A stretch of DNA of 20,816 nt from Bacillota bacterium (lineage in GTDB: Bacteria > Vulcanimicrobiota > JAMDEM01). Below, piece after piece: positions 13,789 through 20,737 of the stretch. Location of the stretch: contig JAMDEM010000072.1 in NCBI GenBank assembly GCA_023486985.1, forward strand, positions 1 through 20,816, given 5' to 3'. The notes below the pieces were generated by a model. It had not been told where the DNA came from, made no database searches, and worked only from the letters and a program-made list of their open reading frames with translations. Made by a program: the position numbers and the translations under genes. Each line of letters starts with the position of its first letter. The stretch's first letter is position 1.

Positions 13789-14985
13789 ATGGGCAAGCTT
13801 GATTTTATAAAAGAAGAGCTTTCAAGGCTTAAAGAAACAGGTCTTTACAATAACATAAGAACGATAGAAAGTCCCCAGGGCGCATGGATAAAAGTTGACG
13901 GCAAAAGAGTTCTTAATATGTGCTCCAATAATTACCTGGGCTTTGCCAATGACCCAAGACTGCTGGAATCTGCCAGAAAGGTTCTTGGTGAATTCGGAGT
14001 CGGTCCTGCCGCCGTAAGAAGCATTGCCGGCACAATGAGCCTTCATAATCAACTGGAAAAAAAACTGGCTGAATTCAAGGAGGTTGAGGCAACTCTTTCA
14101 TTTCAGTCAGGCTTTGTGGCAAATCAGGCAGTTATCCCTGCAATAGCTGATTCTGCCGATGACGCCATTATTACTGATGAGCTCAATCATGCCTCAATCA
14201 TTGACGGAGTAAGGCTCAGCAAAGCAAAAAGATATATCTACGCCCACAATAACGCAAATGATTTAAAATCACGGCTGGAAGAAGCAAAAGAAGCAAGAAG
14301 AAAACTCATTATAACTGACGGTGTTTTTTCAATGGATGGCGATATCGCGTCTCTTCCTGAAATATGCGAGGCTGCAGAAAAATATGAAGCCCTTGTAATG
14401 GTTGATGATGCCCACGGAGAGGGAGTGCTCGGGAAAAACGGCCGCGGCATTGTGGACCATTTTCACATCCATGGCAGAGTTGATATTGAAATTGGCACAC
14501 TTTCCAAAGCATTCGGCGTGGTGGGAGGCTTTGTGGCAGGGAAAGCCGGGCTGGTTGAATTTTTGAAGCAGAAAGCAAGGCCCTTCCTTTTTTCTTCTGC
14601 GGCAACACCCCCTGATATTGCCGCCTGCATAGCAGCAGTGGACATCCTTTCAAGCACAGAAGAACCGGTAAAGAAATTATGGGAAAATTCCAGATATTTC
14701 AAAAATAAGATGAAAGAACTGGGATTTGATACAGGCGTATCGCAGACCCCGATAACGCCGGTAATGCTGGGCGAAGCTTCTGCGGCGCAGGAATTTTCCA
14801 GGAAATTATTTGAAAATAATGTATTTGCAATGGCTATCGGTTTTCCCACGGTGCCAAAAGGCAAGGCAAGAATAAGGGTTATGATTTCAGCCGCCCACAG
14901 TAAGGAAGACCTGGATACCGCCCTTGATGCTTTTACAAAAGTGGGAAAAGAACTGGGCTGTTTATCAGCAAAATATATATATTAA
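13789..14985 (+). CDS. kbl: 2-amino-3-ketobutyrate CoA ligase (glycine C-acetyltransferase)
   Basis: A 398-residue PLP enzyme of the alpha-oxoamine synthase family, of normal length. With CoA it cleaves 2-amino-3-ketobutyrate into glycine and acetyl-CoA, completing the Tdh route. It has the PLP lysine Lys240 (GTLSKAFG), Asp207 and His209 in VDDAHGEG, His134 in ELNHAS, and the N-terminal SNNYLGF motif. The same family includes 8-amino-7-oxononanoate synthase, but the adjacent tdh gene favours Kbl. ATG 13789 is preceded by GGAGGTG; the open frame extends back to 13699 but would translate the hairpin repeats. A rubredoxin gene follows after 14 bp with its own AGGAGG, so the two are likely co-transcribed. 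Confidence 0.9.
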   Translation: MGKLDFIKEELSRLKETGLYNNIRTIESPQGAWIKVDGKRVLNMCSNNYLGFANDPRLLESARKVLGEFGVGPAAVRSIAGTMSLHNQLEKKLAEFKEVEATLSFQSGFVANQAVIPAIADSADDAIITDELNHASIIDGVRLSKAKRYIYAHNNANDLKSRLEEAKEARRKLIITDGVFSMDGDIASLPEICEAAEKYEALVMVDDAHGEGVLGKNGRGIVDHFHIHGRVDIEIGTLSKAFGVVGGFVAGKAGLVEFLKQKARPFLFSSAATPPDIAACIAAVDILSSTEEPVKKLWENSRYFKNKMKELGFDTGVSQTPITPVMLGEASAAQEFSRKLFENNVFAMAIGFPTVPKGKARIRVMISAAHSKEDLDTALDAFTKVGKELGCLSAKYIY

Positions 14986-14999
14986 AACAGGAGGAAAAA

Positions 15000-15164
15000 A
15001 TGAACAAATGGCAGTGTATGGCATGTCCGTATATCTATGACCCGGCGGAGGGAGATCCAACTCAGGAAATTAAGCCGGGAACATCCTTTGAGGATTTGCC
15101 TGAAGACTGGATCTGCCCTGAATGCGGGGTTCCCAAGTTAACATTTGAAGAGATTAAAGAATAA
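15000..15164 (+). CDS. Rubredoxin
   Basis: A 54-residue one-electron carrier of standard rubredoxin length. The single iron is held by Cys6 and Cys9 (CMAC) and by Cys39 and Cys42 (CPEC). The YIYDPAEGDP and FEDLPEDWICP signatures are present. The residue after the first CxxC is Pro10, where Gly is usual. ATG 15000 is preceded by a strong AGGAGG. It follows kbl by 14 bp, so it is probably in the same transcript; the link to threonine breakdown is not obvious, and it may serve oxidative-stress or ferredoxin-linked redox. The last 14 codons lie in a 61-bp direct repeat whose second copy sits 2.1 kb away. Confidence 0.95.
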   Translation: MNKWQCMACPYIYDPAEGDPTQEIKPGTSFEDLPEDWICPECGVPKLTFEEIKE

Positions 15165-15181
15165 TTCAGTGGTATTTTATT
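15121..15181 (+). repeat. 61-bp direct repeat flanking the islet, left copy
   Basis: It matches 17248-17308 at 59 of 61 positions. It covers the last 13 codons and stop of rubredoxin and, on the other strand, the last four codons and stop of the PIN gene. The match ends sharply at both sides (G versus A on the left, A versus C on the right). Confidence 0.95.
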
Positions 15182-15588
15182 AGAACATCTAAAAAAGTTT
15201 CAGCAGAAACTATGTCTATGTTATTATAACTACCCAGTTTTAATAAATGATTATCACCTGAAACAATATAATCAGCTTTTCCTTCCTCGGCCATGCTTAA
15301 AAAAATATTATCATCCGGGTCATCTAAAATAGATAATTTGATTTTGCCGGGAGTTATTAAACTATATTTATAAATTGCCTTTAAAATTCTATTTCTTTTA
15401 TCTGGAGTTACACGATATCTGGTAATTTTCGGACTGTTTAAAACTTCAGCTATCTCAAGCAAAATGTCTTTAGAGATTACTAACTCGAATTTTTTGCCCC
15501 TCCATGCCTTGATTATTTGAGCAGGCTTGCTTTTAGGCATGATGGTGCCGCTTATAAAAATATTAGTGTCAACAACTGCTTTAAGCAT
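15166..15588 (-). CDS. PIN-domain toxin (VapC-like ribonuclease)
   Basis: A 140-residue PIN nuclease of the putative-toxin family often paired with Phd/YefM antitoxins. The acidic metal-binding residues are Asp7 (VDTN), a Glu in LLEIAEVL (45 or 48), the Asp cluster at 89-93 (DDPDDN) and Asp112 (SGDNHLL). Such toxins cleave RNA, often tRNA, when the antitoxin is lost. The start is ATG 15588, 7 bp after the antitoxin stop, so the pair is one operon. Oddly, the last residues IKYH and the stop lie in the 61-bp repeat and are identical to the end of the EutN/CcmL gene at 17293. The gene therefore appears to have acquired its end at the recombination junction. Confidence 0.85.
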   Translation of the reverse strand: MLKAVVDTNIFISGTIMPKSKPAQIIKAWRGKKFELVISKDILLEIAEVLNSPKITRYRVTPDKRNRILKAIYKYSLITPGKIKLSILDDPDDNIFLSMAEEGKADYIVSGDNHLLKLGSYNNIDIVSAETFLDVLIKYH

Positions 15589-15595
15589 GGCGCCT

Positions 15596-15877
15596 TTATT
15601 TTTTATTTTTTAATCTTACTTCTTTTATCGCTTCTGATATGTCTTTCTCAACATCTTTTACTTTTACGCCCTTTTGGGCTTCCCATATTTCATCAAAGAC
15701 TTTAAAATCTTCTTCCCTCATTCTTTTAATTCTTTTGTATTCATCAAACGGAATAATCACTGCCATTGGCTTTCTGCCCTTTTCAATGATAAAATCATTG
15801 CCCTTGTAAAAAGCTTCATCCATGAGCTGGCCAAGAATATTCCTTGCCCGGGCTGACTTAATTTTCTTAATAGCCAT
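15596..15877 (-). CDS. Phd/YefM-type antitoxin
   Basis: A 93-residue DNA-binding antitoxin paired with the PIN gene. The N-terminal part (ARNILGQLMDEAFYKGNDFIIEK, described here only by position 10-32) and MAVIIPFDEYKRIKR are typical of the Phd/YefM fold. The charged C-terminal helix (residues 55-93) would bind the toxin. I chose ATG 15877, with AAGGAG about 10 bases upstream, over an upstream open-frame start at 15907. The promoter at 15928-15957 and the small inverted repeat at 15900-15916 would allow the usual autorepression. Confidence 0.8.
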   Translation of the reverse strand: MAIKKIKSARARNILGQLMDEAFYKGNDFIIEKGRKPMAVIIPFDEYKRIKRMREEDFKVFDEIWEAQKGVKVKDVEKDISEAIKEVRLKNKK

Positions 15878-15899
15878 TTTCTTTACTCTCCTTGATAAT

Positions 15900-15916
15900 T
15901 TGTACAATGTTTACAA
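15900..15916 (-). promoter_or_regulatory. Possible operator of the toxin-antitoxin operon
   Basis: TTGTA (15900-15904) and TACAA (15912-15916) form an inverted repeat, and TTGTACAA (15900-15907) is itself a palindrome. It lies between the promoter and the antitoxin start, where Phd-type antitoxins commonly bind. Confidence 0.4.
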
Positions 15917-15927
15917 CTTACACATAT

Positions 15928-15957
15928 ATTATAACATTTGCTAATAAATAATATCAA
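15928..15957 (-). promoter_or_regulatory. Promoter of the toxin-antitoxin operon
   Basis: On the minus strand, TTGATA (15957-15952), an 18-bp spacer, and a perfect TATAAT (15933-15928). Confidence 0.65.
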
Positions 15958-16059
15958 TACATCTTTTAATGATAATTTTCTCTGAAGTGCCGGAAAAGTA
16001 AATATGAATCGCTCATTCGCCAGCTGACTTATGATTTTGGGAAGAATTTCCAGATTGTC

Positions 16060-17205
16060 TTACCAGCCCTCACCTTCAAGTGCGGCTATTCTTTTTTGAG
16101 CATGTTGCAGCTCTAATGAACGGAATGAATCATCTTGCCCTGTTTCCTCTGTGAATTTTTTATATAACTCTATCGCTTCTTTAAAGCGTCCAGCCTTTTC
16201 ATGAATTTCTGCAATCCAATAGTGGAACACCGGATCATATAAACCATAATCAAGAACAGAATTAAAGTCTTGAATTGCCAAGTCATATTGTCCTAACTTC
16301 TCATAACAAGATCCTCGACACCCATAAAACTCGCCTAAATCCCCTCCATGAGGATCCAAAGAAATTGCTTGATTGAAGTCCTGGATGGCTCGATAATAAT
16401 CATTTTTGTGCATATAGAGTTCCCCACGAAATCCATACGCATCAGGAGCATGGGGATTAACAGAAATAGCTTTATTAAAGCTATTAAGAGCTTCCTCGTG
16501 TCTTACTTTCTCTATAGTTTCCTCTTTTGATGTTTTAAACTTTAATTTCCTTAACGTCTCCTCATCAGATATTTTTCCATTTTTATCCCTAGAATCTTCC
16601 CATTCTCCCATTTCTTCATAAACAATGCCTGAAAGATAGTCTATTCCATTTTCCATGGCAATTTTGTACTGCTCATTATAATGTTTATGCTGTTCCTTTT
16701 GAACCTTATCCTGATGTAAGATAATTTCATTCAATTGATGTTCTACTGATAATGGACTGTCTATTAAGATAAGCTTTGAAAGCATACCAGCAAGCGATTG
16801 ATAATGTTCAGGATATAAATCTCTCAAAATCACTTTAACTAGGCTAATACAGACTTCTGCCTCTTCTCGCTGCACTTTCAAACCAGATTTAACAGCCAGC
16901 CCGGTGTGAATAATATTCCGATAATCTTTCACCTGATAATAAATGCTTTTTGCATTTTCTTTAATAATATTTTGTTTTGTAGCTTCTGAAATCATAACAC
17001 CAAAAGAAAATTTTAATAGTTCTTCTTCATTAAAACCTTTTTTCTCTAATTCATGATATAACAGAGCCTCGATTATTGAAGCACACATTAAAGCCATGGC
17101 TTTTGGTGTCTCAGCTAGTTTTAACTTAAGAAGCTCTTTAAAATCAGTTTCTAAATTTTTTTGTAAATTCAGATTTTTAATAAAAGAAAAATCCGGCTCT
17201 TTCAT
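16060..17205 (-). CDS. TPR-repeat protein with a helical N-terminal domain, function unknown
   Basis: A 381-residue soluble protein. Residues 1-135 are helical and resemble DUF4145/HEPN-like regions (ALMCASIIEALLYHELE, then DYRNIIHTG), but the spacing of the Arg and His is shorter than the classic HEPN nuclease motif. Residues 215-370 hold about four tetratricopeptide repeats (ALNSFNKAISVNP, DYYRAIQDFNQAISLDP, QYDLAIQDFNSVLDYG, RFKEAIELYKKF), a protein-binding scaffold. ATG 17205 has AGAGGA 8 bases upstream. It lies inside the 2.07-kb islet on the same strand as the toxin-antitoxin pair, so a defence or stress role is possible; this is only suggested by its neighbours. Confidence 0.75.
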   Translation of the reverse strand: MKEPDFSFIKNLNLQKNLETDFKELLKLKLAETPKAMALMCASIIEALLYHELEKKGFNEEELLKFSFGVMISEATKQNIIKENAKSIYYQVKDYRNIIHTGLAVKSGLKVQREEAEVCISLVKVILRDLYPEHYQSLAGMLSKLILIDSPLSVEHQLNEIILHQDKVQKEQHKHYNEQYKIAMENGIDYLSGIVYEEMGEWEDSRDKNGKISDEETLRKLKFKTSKEETIEKVRHEEALNSFNKAISVNPHAPDAYGFRGELYMHKNDYYRAIQDFNQAISLDPHGGDLGEFYGCRGSCYEKLGQYDLAIQDFNSVLDYGLYDPVFHYWIAEIHEKAGRFKEAIELYKKFTEETGQDDSFRSLELQHAQKRIAALEGEGW

Positions 17206-17247
17206 GTGTTTATCCTCTTAAATTTTTCATAAGTTTCTGATATCAAA

Positions 17248-17308
17248 AATGCGGGGTTCCCAAGTCAACATTTGAAGAGATAAAAGAATAATTCAGTGGT
17301 ATTTTATT
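17248..17308 (+). repeat. 61-bp direct repeat flanking the islet, right copy
   Basis: It contains a remnant of the rubredoxin end on the plus strand (a frame ending CGVPKSTFEEIKE plus stop). On the minus strand it holds the last four codons and stop of the third EutN/CcmL gene. The two differences from 15121-15181 are Leu to Ser in the rubredoxin frame and a silent Ile codon change. Confidence 0.95.
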
Positions 17309-17589
17309 CTTTTTCCGCCTGACTGCACCTCGTCAACTATTCCTGCCACAATTGTTCTTACCGGTGCGCCTTTATCATCTAAAATCTGGCGGGCGGAATT
17401 GCCTTCATCCATAATAAGAACAATATCGCCGATGCCTGCACCCATTTTGCAGTCCACCGCCATGGTTGTTTCGCCGTAAAGCTTTCCGGTCATGCCGTCC
17501 ATGGGCTTTACCAGAAGAAGCTTTAGTCCTTCAAGATTAGGGCTTTTTCTTGTTGCCCAGGTATATCCAACAACTTTTGCAATAAACAT
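17293..17589 (-). CDS. EutN/CcmL microcompartment vertex protein 3
   Basis: A 98-residue pentamer-forming BMC-P protein, the type that caps the vertices of bacterial microcompartments such as carboxysomes and metabolosomes. Family features are the opening FIAKVVGYTWATRKSPNLEG, then LKLLLVKP, AVDCKMGAGIGDIVLI, GNSAR and VAGIVDEV. Extra residues around MDGMTG and CKMGA make it the most divergent of the three copies. It starts 3 bp after the stop of copy 2 and ends within the 61-bp repeat. No hexameric shell gene is visible. Confidence 0.88.
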   Translation of the reverse strand: MFIAKVVGYTWATRKSPNLEGLKLLLVKPMDGMTGKLYGETTMAVDCKMGAGIGDIVLIMDEGNSARQILDDKGAPVRTIVAGIVDEVQSGGKRIKYH

Positions 17590-17592
17590 TTT

Positions 17593-17865
17593 TTATTCCC
17601 TTATCTTAACTTCCACTCCGTCAATTATACCAACAATGGCGGCATCCACAGGGGGAACACGCGGGTCCGCAACCGCGGCTTCGCGGGCTTTTACATAAAA
17701 TATGAATTCATTGGCGCCGGAGCCTACAGAATCAATGGCTACAAGCGGATCGCCTTTAAGCTCGCCTTCCCAGGTTATTGGCTGGACAAGCAAAAGTTTT
17801 GTTCCCTCAAGTGACTCATCTTTTCTTGTACAGACAATTCTTCCGATAATTTTTCCGGAAAACAT
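17593..17865 (-). CDS. EutN/CcmL microcompartment vertex protein 2
   Basis: A 90-residue BMC-P protein with IIGRIVCTRKDESLEG, TKLLLVQPI, VAIDSVGSGANEFIFYV and AAIVGIIDGV. The usual GAGEG turn is GSGAN, and the GSSAR segment is changed to REAAV, so its inner surface differs from copy 1. It starts 5 bp after the stop of copy 1; the ribosome site overlaps that stop, which implies translational coupling. Confidence 0.88.
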   Translation of the reverse strand: MFSGKIIGRIVCTRKDESLEGTKLLLVQPITWEGELKGDPLVAIDSVGSGANEFIFYVKAREAAVADPRVPPVDAAIVGIIDGVEVKIRE

Positions 17866-17870
17866 TATCT

Positions 17871-18179
17871 TTACCCTGCGACTTTCTCGGTTGATTTATC
17901 AAATACGCGCCGTCCGTCTTTTTCTATAAGGTCAACTATTCCCATAATCACACAGTCGCATGGTGTTCCTTCAGTTCTTTTGGTCTGCCTGGCTGAGGAG
18001 CCGCTGGCATAAAGTATCAGCTCTCCCTCCCCTGCTCCAACGGCGTCAATTGCCACCAGGGGAGTTCCCGCGGGTTCAAACTTTATGTTTACCGGCTGGA
18101 TTAAAAGAAGCTTGGTTCCATTAATCTTTTCATCCTTTTGCGTGCATACAATATTTCCGATTACTCTTGCAAATTGCAT
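17871..18179 (-). CDS. EutN/CcmL microcompartment vertex protein 1
   Basis: A 102-residue BMC-P protein closest to the family pattern: RVIGNIVCTQKDEKINGTKL, LLIQPVN, VAIDAVGAGEGELILYASG, SSARQT and CVIMGIVDLIE. It has a longer charged C-terminus (residues 90-102). An AAGGAG lies 9-14 bases upstream, and korB ends 22 bp before it, so all three pentamer genes appear to be expressed with korAB. Three diverged pentamer genes together are typical of genomes with complete microcompartment loci, but the rest of such a locus is not in view. Confidence 0.9.
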   Translation of the reverse strand: MQFARVIGNIVCTQKDEKINGTKLLLIQPVNIKFEPAGTPLVAIDAVGAGEGELILYASGSSARQTKRTEGTPCDCVIMGIVDLIEKDGRRVFDKSTEKVAG

Positions 18180-18201
18180 TTTCTTGCTCCTTGCTTTTTA
18201 T

Positions 18202-19059
18202 TTAAACATACTCTTCCATTAGTTTGCTTATGTCAATATCTTCAATGGACTGCCTGACCAGCGGCATATCCTTTATCTGCGGCAGTTCATCTTCATAAGT
18301 GAGCCTGGATTCCTTATAAAAGAGCCCAATGGGTATTCTATCTCCCCATTCCATTGCCTTCCTGTGAGCTGCGTCCCTGTCTTGCGGATTATGACTTTCA
18401 TCTTCAAGTTTATAAACTTTTTTTTGGAACCACTGGTAAGTGTTGAGAAAATTAAAGGTAACACAGGGCTGAAATACGTCAACCAGCGAGAAACCCTTAT
18501 GAGTTATTGCATCTTTTATAAGCTGAGTAAGTTGCTTTAATTCCCCGGAATAACCCCTGGCAATATAGGTTGCTCCGCAGTCAATTGCAAGAGCAATTGG
18601 ATTTAGAGGCATATCTATAACGCCCTCGGGCGTTGACTTGGTACGAAAACCTTTAAGTGATGTGGGAGATGCCTGCCCTGTGGTAAGTCCGTAAATCTGA
18701 TTATCATGAACAATGTAGGTAATATCGATATTTCTTCGCATTGCATGAATAAAGTGGCAGGCTCCTATGCCGTAAGCGTCACCGTCCCCTGCATGGGCAA
18801 CCACTTTTGCCTCATGATTGGCAAGTTTTATTCCTGTGGCAACCGGCAGGGATCTTCCATGAATTCCGTGGAAGCCAAAAACATTAATAAAACTGGAGGT
18901 ATTGCCCGAACATCCTATGCCGTAAACAAAGATTGCATTATCCGGAGAAACATTTAATTCAGAAAGCGCCACCTTTACAGCATTCCATATAGCAAAATTA
19001 CCGCATCCCGGGCACCAGGTAGGTGAAACAGTTGTATTGAATTCTTTAGGCTCCGGCAA
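18202..19059 (-). CDS. korB: 2-oxoacid:ferredoxin oxidoreductase, beta subunit
   Basis: A 285-residue TPP-binding subunit, typically 2-oxoglutarate or a related 2-oxoacid. With the alpha subunit and CoA it forms an acyl-CoA, CO2 and reduced ferredoxin. Motifs are PTWCPGCGNFAIW, GIGCSG, the TPP motif GDGDAYGIG and HDNQIYGLTTGQASPTS. The start is TTG 19059 with a strong AAGGAGG (19069-19075), and it overlaps the end of korA by 14 bp, so translation is coupled. The exact 2-oxoacid cannot be fixed from sequence. It is followed by three pentamer shell genes. Confidence 0.9.
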   Translation of the reverse strand: MPEPKEFNTTVSPTWCPGCGNFAIWNAVKVALSELNVSPDNAIFVYGIGCSGNTSSFINVFGFHGIHGRSLPVATGIKLANHEAKVVAHAGDGDAYGIGACHFIHAMRRNIDITYIVHDNQIYGLTTGQASPTSLKGFRTKSTPEGVIDMPLNPIALAIDCGATYIARGYSGELKQLTQLIKDAITHKGFSLVDVFQPCVTFNFLNTYQWFQKKVYKLEDESHNPQDRDAAHRKAMEWGDRIPIGLFYKESRLTYEDELPQIKDMPLVRQSIEDIDISKLMEEYV

Positions 19060-20737
19060 TTGCCAGCACCTCCTTTACCCTCTTGCAAATCTCTTCAGGG
19101 AAAAAGGGCCTCCCGTCATACTTCAATATCCTGTTATCCATTTCTATTCCAGTCTTTTCCCTGATAAATCCAGCCAGTTGCCCCGATTGATTGTTTTCAA
19201 TTATAACTTTCCTCCTGGCTGAATTAAGGACCTGTACTAATTTTTCCGTCCTTAAGGGATGAATGAATACCAGATGAAGAAAGTTGGCGCTTATGCCATC
19301 TTTTTCAATATATTTCATGGCTTCAAGAACTGTATTCTTGGTGGAACCCCATCCAACAAGCGTTATATCAGCTTTTTCCGGCCCATAAAGAACCGGGCCG
19401 GGAATATCCTTTAACAAAAGCGATTCTTTCCCGGCTCTTTTATCCATCATCTTAACTCTTAAATCTGCTTCTTCGGTTACAAGACCTGTCTTGTCATGCT
19501 CGTCGCTGTTGGCGCAATAAATTTTTCCTCCGGGAAGGGGAACAACCCGTGGAGAAATTCCTGAACCGGTGATTTCGTACCTGCTTAAATCCTTTGCTGC
19601 ATCGCCATAAACGTATTCTCCCCTGTCTATTTTCACAGCGGATGTGTCAAAAATTTCAGCGGTTTTATGACCTTCTGACAAATATTTATCGGTAATTATG
19701 ATTACCGGCAGCTGGTATTTCTCAGCAAGGTTAAAAGCATCCATGGTACTGTAGAAAGATTCTTTTATGTCGCCCGGTGCAATTACAACTCTTAAAAAAT
19801 CACCCTGGGAGGAGTGCATAACAAATCTTAAGTCTCCCTGCTCAGTCCATGTGGGCATTCCGGTAGAAGGGCCCGGCCTCTGTCCTTCCACTATTACTAA
19901 CGGAGTTTCCGTTATTGCCGCCATGCCAAGCGCTTCAACCATCAATGAAAAACCTCCGCCGGAGGTTGCCACCATGGATCTGACTCCGGCAAATGAAGCT
20001 CCGATTGCCATATTAATGGCAGAAATTTCATCTTCCGTATGCTTTACCACCAGATTGAATTCTCGCTCCCGGGCTGCCATAAAATGCAGAATCCCAGAAA
20101 CCGGCGTCATCGGATAGGCAGAATAAAACTTGCATCCGGCTTTAATTGCGCCCATTGCCATTGCCTCATTACCGGTGATTACCATTCTCGGGGGACCCGG
20201 AACCTTATCAAGCCTGTAAGAAAAATCATTTTGAAAATTGTTCCTGATATAATCGTACCCGGCGCGGCCTGTACTTATGTTTTCATTTATTACTTTTTCG
20301 CCTTTTTTACTGAAAACTTCACTCATAATCCGGCTGTATATTTCAAAATCATAGTTCAGCAAGGCGATAGTCGCGCCTAATGCAACAGAATTCCTCATAA
20401 GATCTTTGCCGCCGGCTTCACGGGCAAGTTTTGACAGAGGAACAGGGCATATTTTTACATCCCCTCTTCCAATAATAACATCTCCCATCCCTGCGGCTTC
20501 CGAGTCATAAATCAAGCCGCCTCCAGGGGGAACCTCCTTCAGGTTTTTGTCAACGGTCTGCTTATCAAGGGCAACCAGCAGATTTACTTCGCTTAACTGG
20601 GAGAAGATTTCTTTCTCATCCACACTTATCTGATAAGTATTATGACCGCCCCTGATGATTGAAGGATATTCGGCATAATCAAAAATGTGCAGTCCGCCTC
20701 TGGCGCACAATCTTGAAAACTCAAATCCTGTAACCAT
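19046..20737 (-). CDS. korA: 2-oxoacid:ferredoxin oxidoreductase, alpha subunit (5' end lost)
   Basis: At least 563 residues. The N-terminal gamma-type domain (about 1-165: GGLHIFDYAEYPSIIRGGHN, then GAIKAG further on) is fused to the pyrimidine-binding alpha domain (FYSAYPMTPVSGILHF, KHTEDEISAINMAIGASFAG, TSGGGFSLMVEALGMA, EGQRPGPSTGMPTWTEQGDL). It pairs with KorB to couple 2-oxoacid oxidation to ferredoxin. Homologues have a Gly-rich IGGxxGxGI segment before the VTG at residues 2-4. Here the sequence instead turns into an inverted copy of the gene at 20736, so the ATG at 20737 is probably an internal Met, not the true start. Confidence 0.88.
   Translation of the reverse strand: MVTGFEFSRLCARGGLHIFDYAEYPSIIRGGHNTYQISVDEKEIFSQLSEVNLLVALDKQTVDKNLKEVPPGGGLIYDSEAAGMGDVIIGRGDVKICPVPLSKLAREAGGKDLMRNSVALGATIALLNYDFEIYSRIMSEVFSKKGEKVINENISTGRAGYDYIRNNFQNDFSYRLDKVPGPPRMVITGNEAMAMGAIKAGCKFYSAYPMTPVSGILHFMAAREREFNLVVKHTEDEISAINMAIGASFAGVRSMVATSGGGFSLMVEALGMAAITETPLVIVEGQRPGPSTGMPTWTEQGDLRFVMHSSQGDFLRVVIAPGDIKESFYSTMDAFNLAEKYQLPVIIITDKYLSEGHKTAEIFDTSAVKIDRGEYVYGDAAKDLSRYEITGSGISPRVVPLPGGKIYCANSDEHDKTGLVTEEADLRVKMMDKRAGKESLLLKDIPGPVLYGPEKADITLVGWGSTKNTVLEAMKYIEKDGISANFLHLVFIHPLRTEKLVQVLNSARRKVIIENNQSGQLAGFIREKTGIEMDNRILKYDGRPFFPEEICKRVKEVLAIAGA
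20599..20679 (+). repeat. 81-bp inverted repeat, inner copy (inside korA)
   Basis: Normal korA coding sequence whose exact reverse complement forms the end of the window (20736-20816). Confidence 0.95.

Larger units (their letters stand above)
15182..17247. mobile_element. 2.07-kb acquired islet (toxin-antitoxin pair plus TPR gene)
   Basis: The segment lies between two 61-bp direct copies and looks more AT-rich than its neighbours. Removing the segment plus one copy restores rubredoxin and the third EutN/CcmL gene as convergent neighbours with stops one base apart. No integrase or transposase gene is inside. The repeats behave like attachment or recombination sites that preserve both flanking genes. 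Mobility is inferred from this geometry. Confidence 0.6.

Noticed and set aside
13611..13802. Small gene between tdh and kbl
   Set aside because: It overlaps tdh, lies across hairpin repeats, and resembles no family.
16760..17205. HEPN ribonuclease call for the TPR protein N-terminus
   Set aside because: Only RNIIH is seen, with three residues between Arg and His; the usual HEPN motif has four to six, so it is left as HEPN-like at most.
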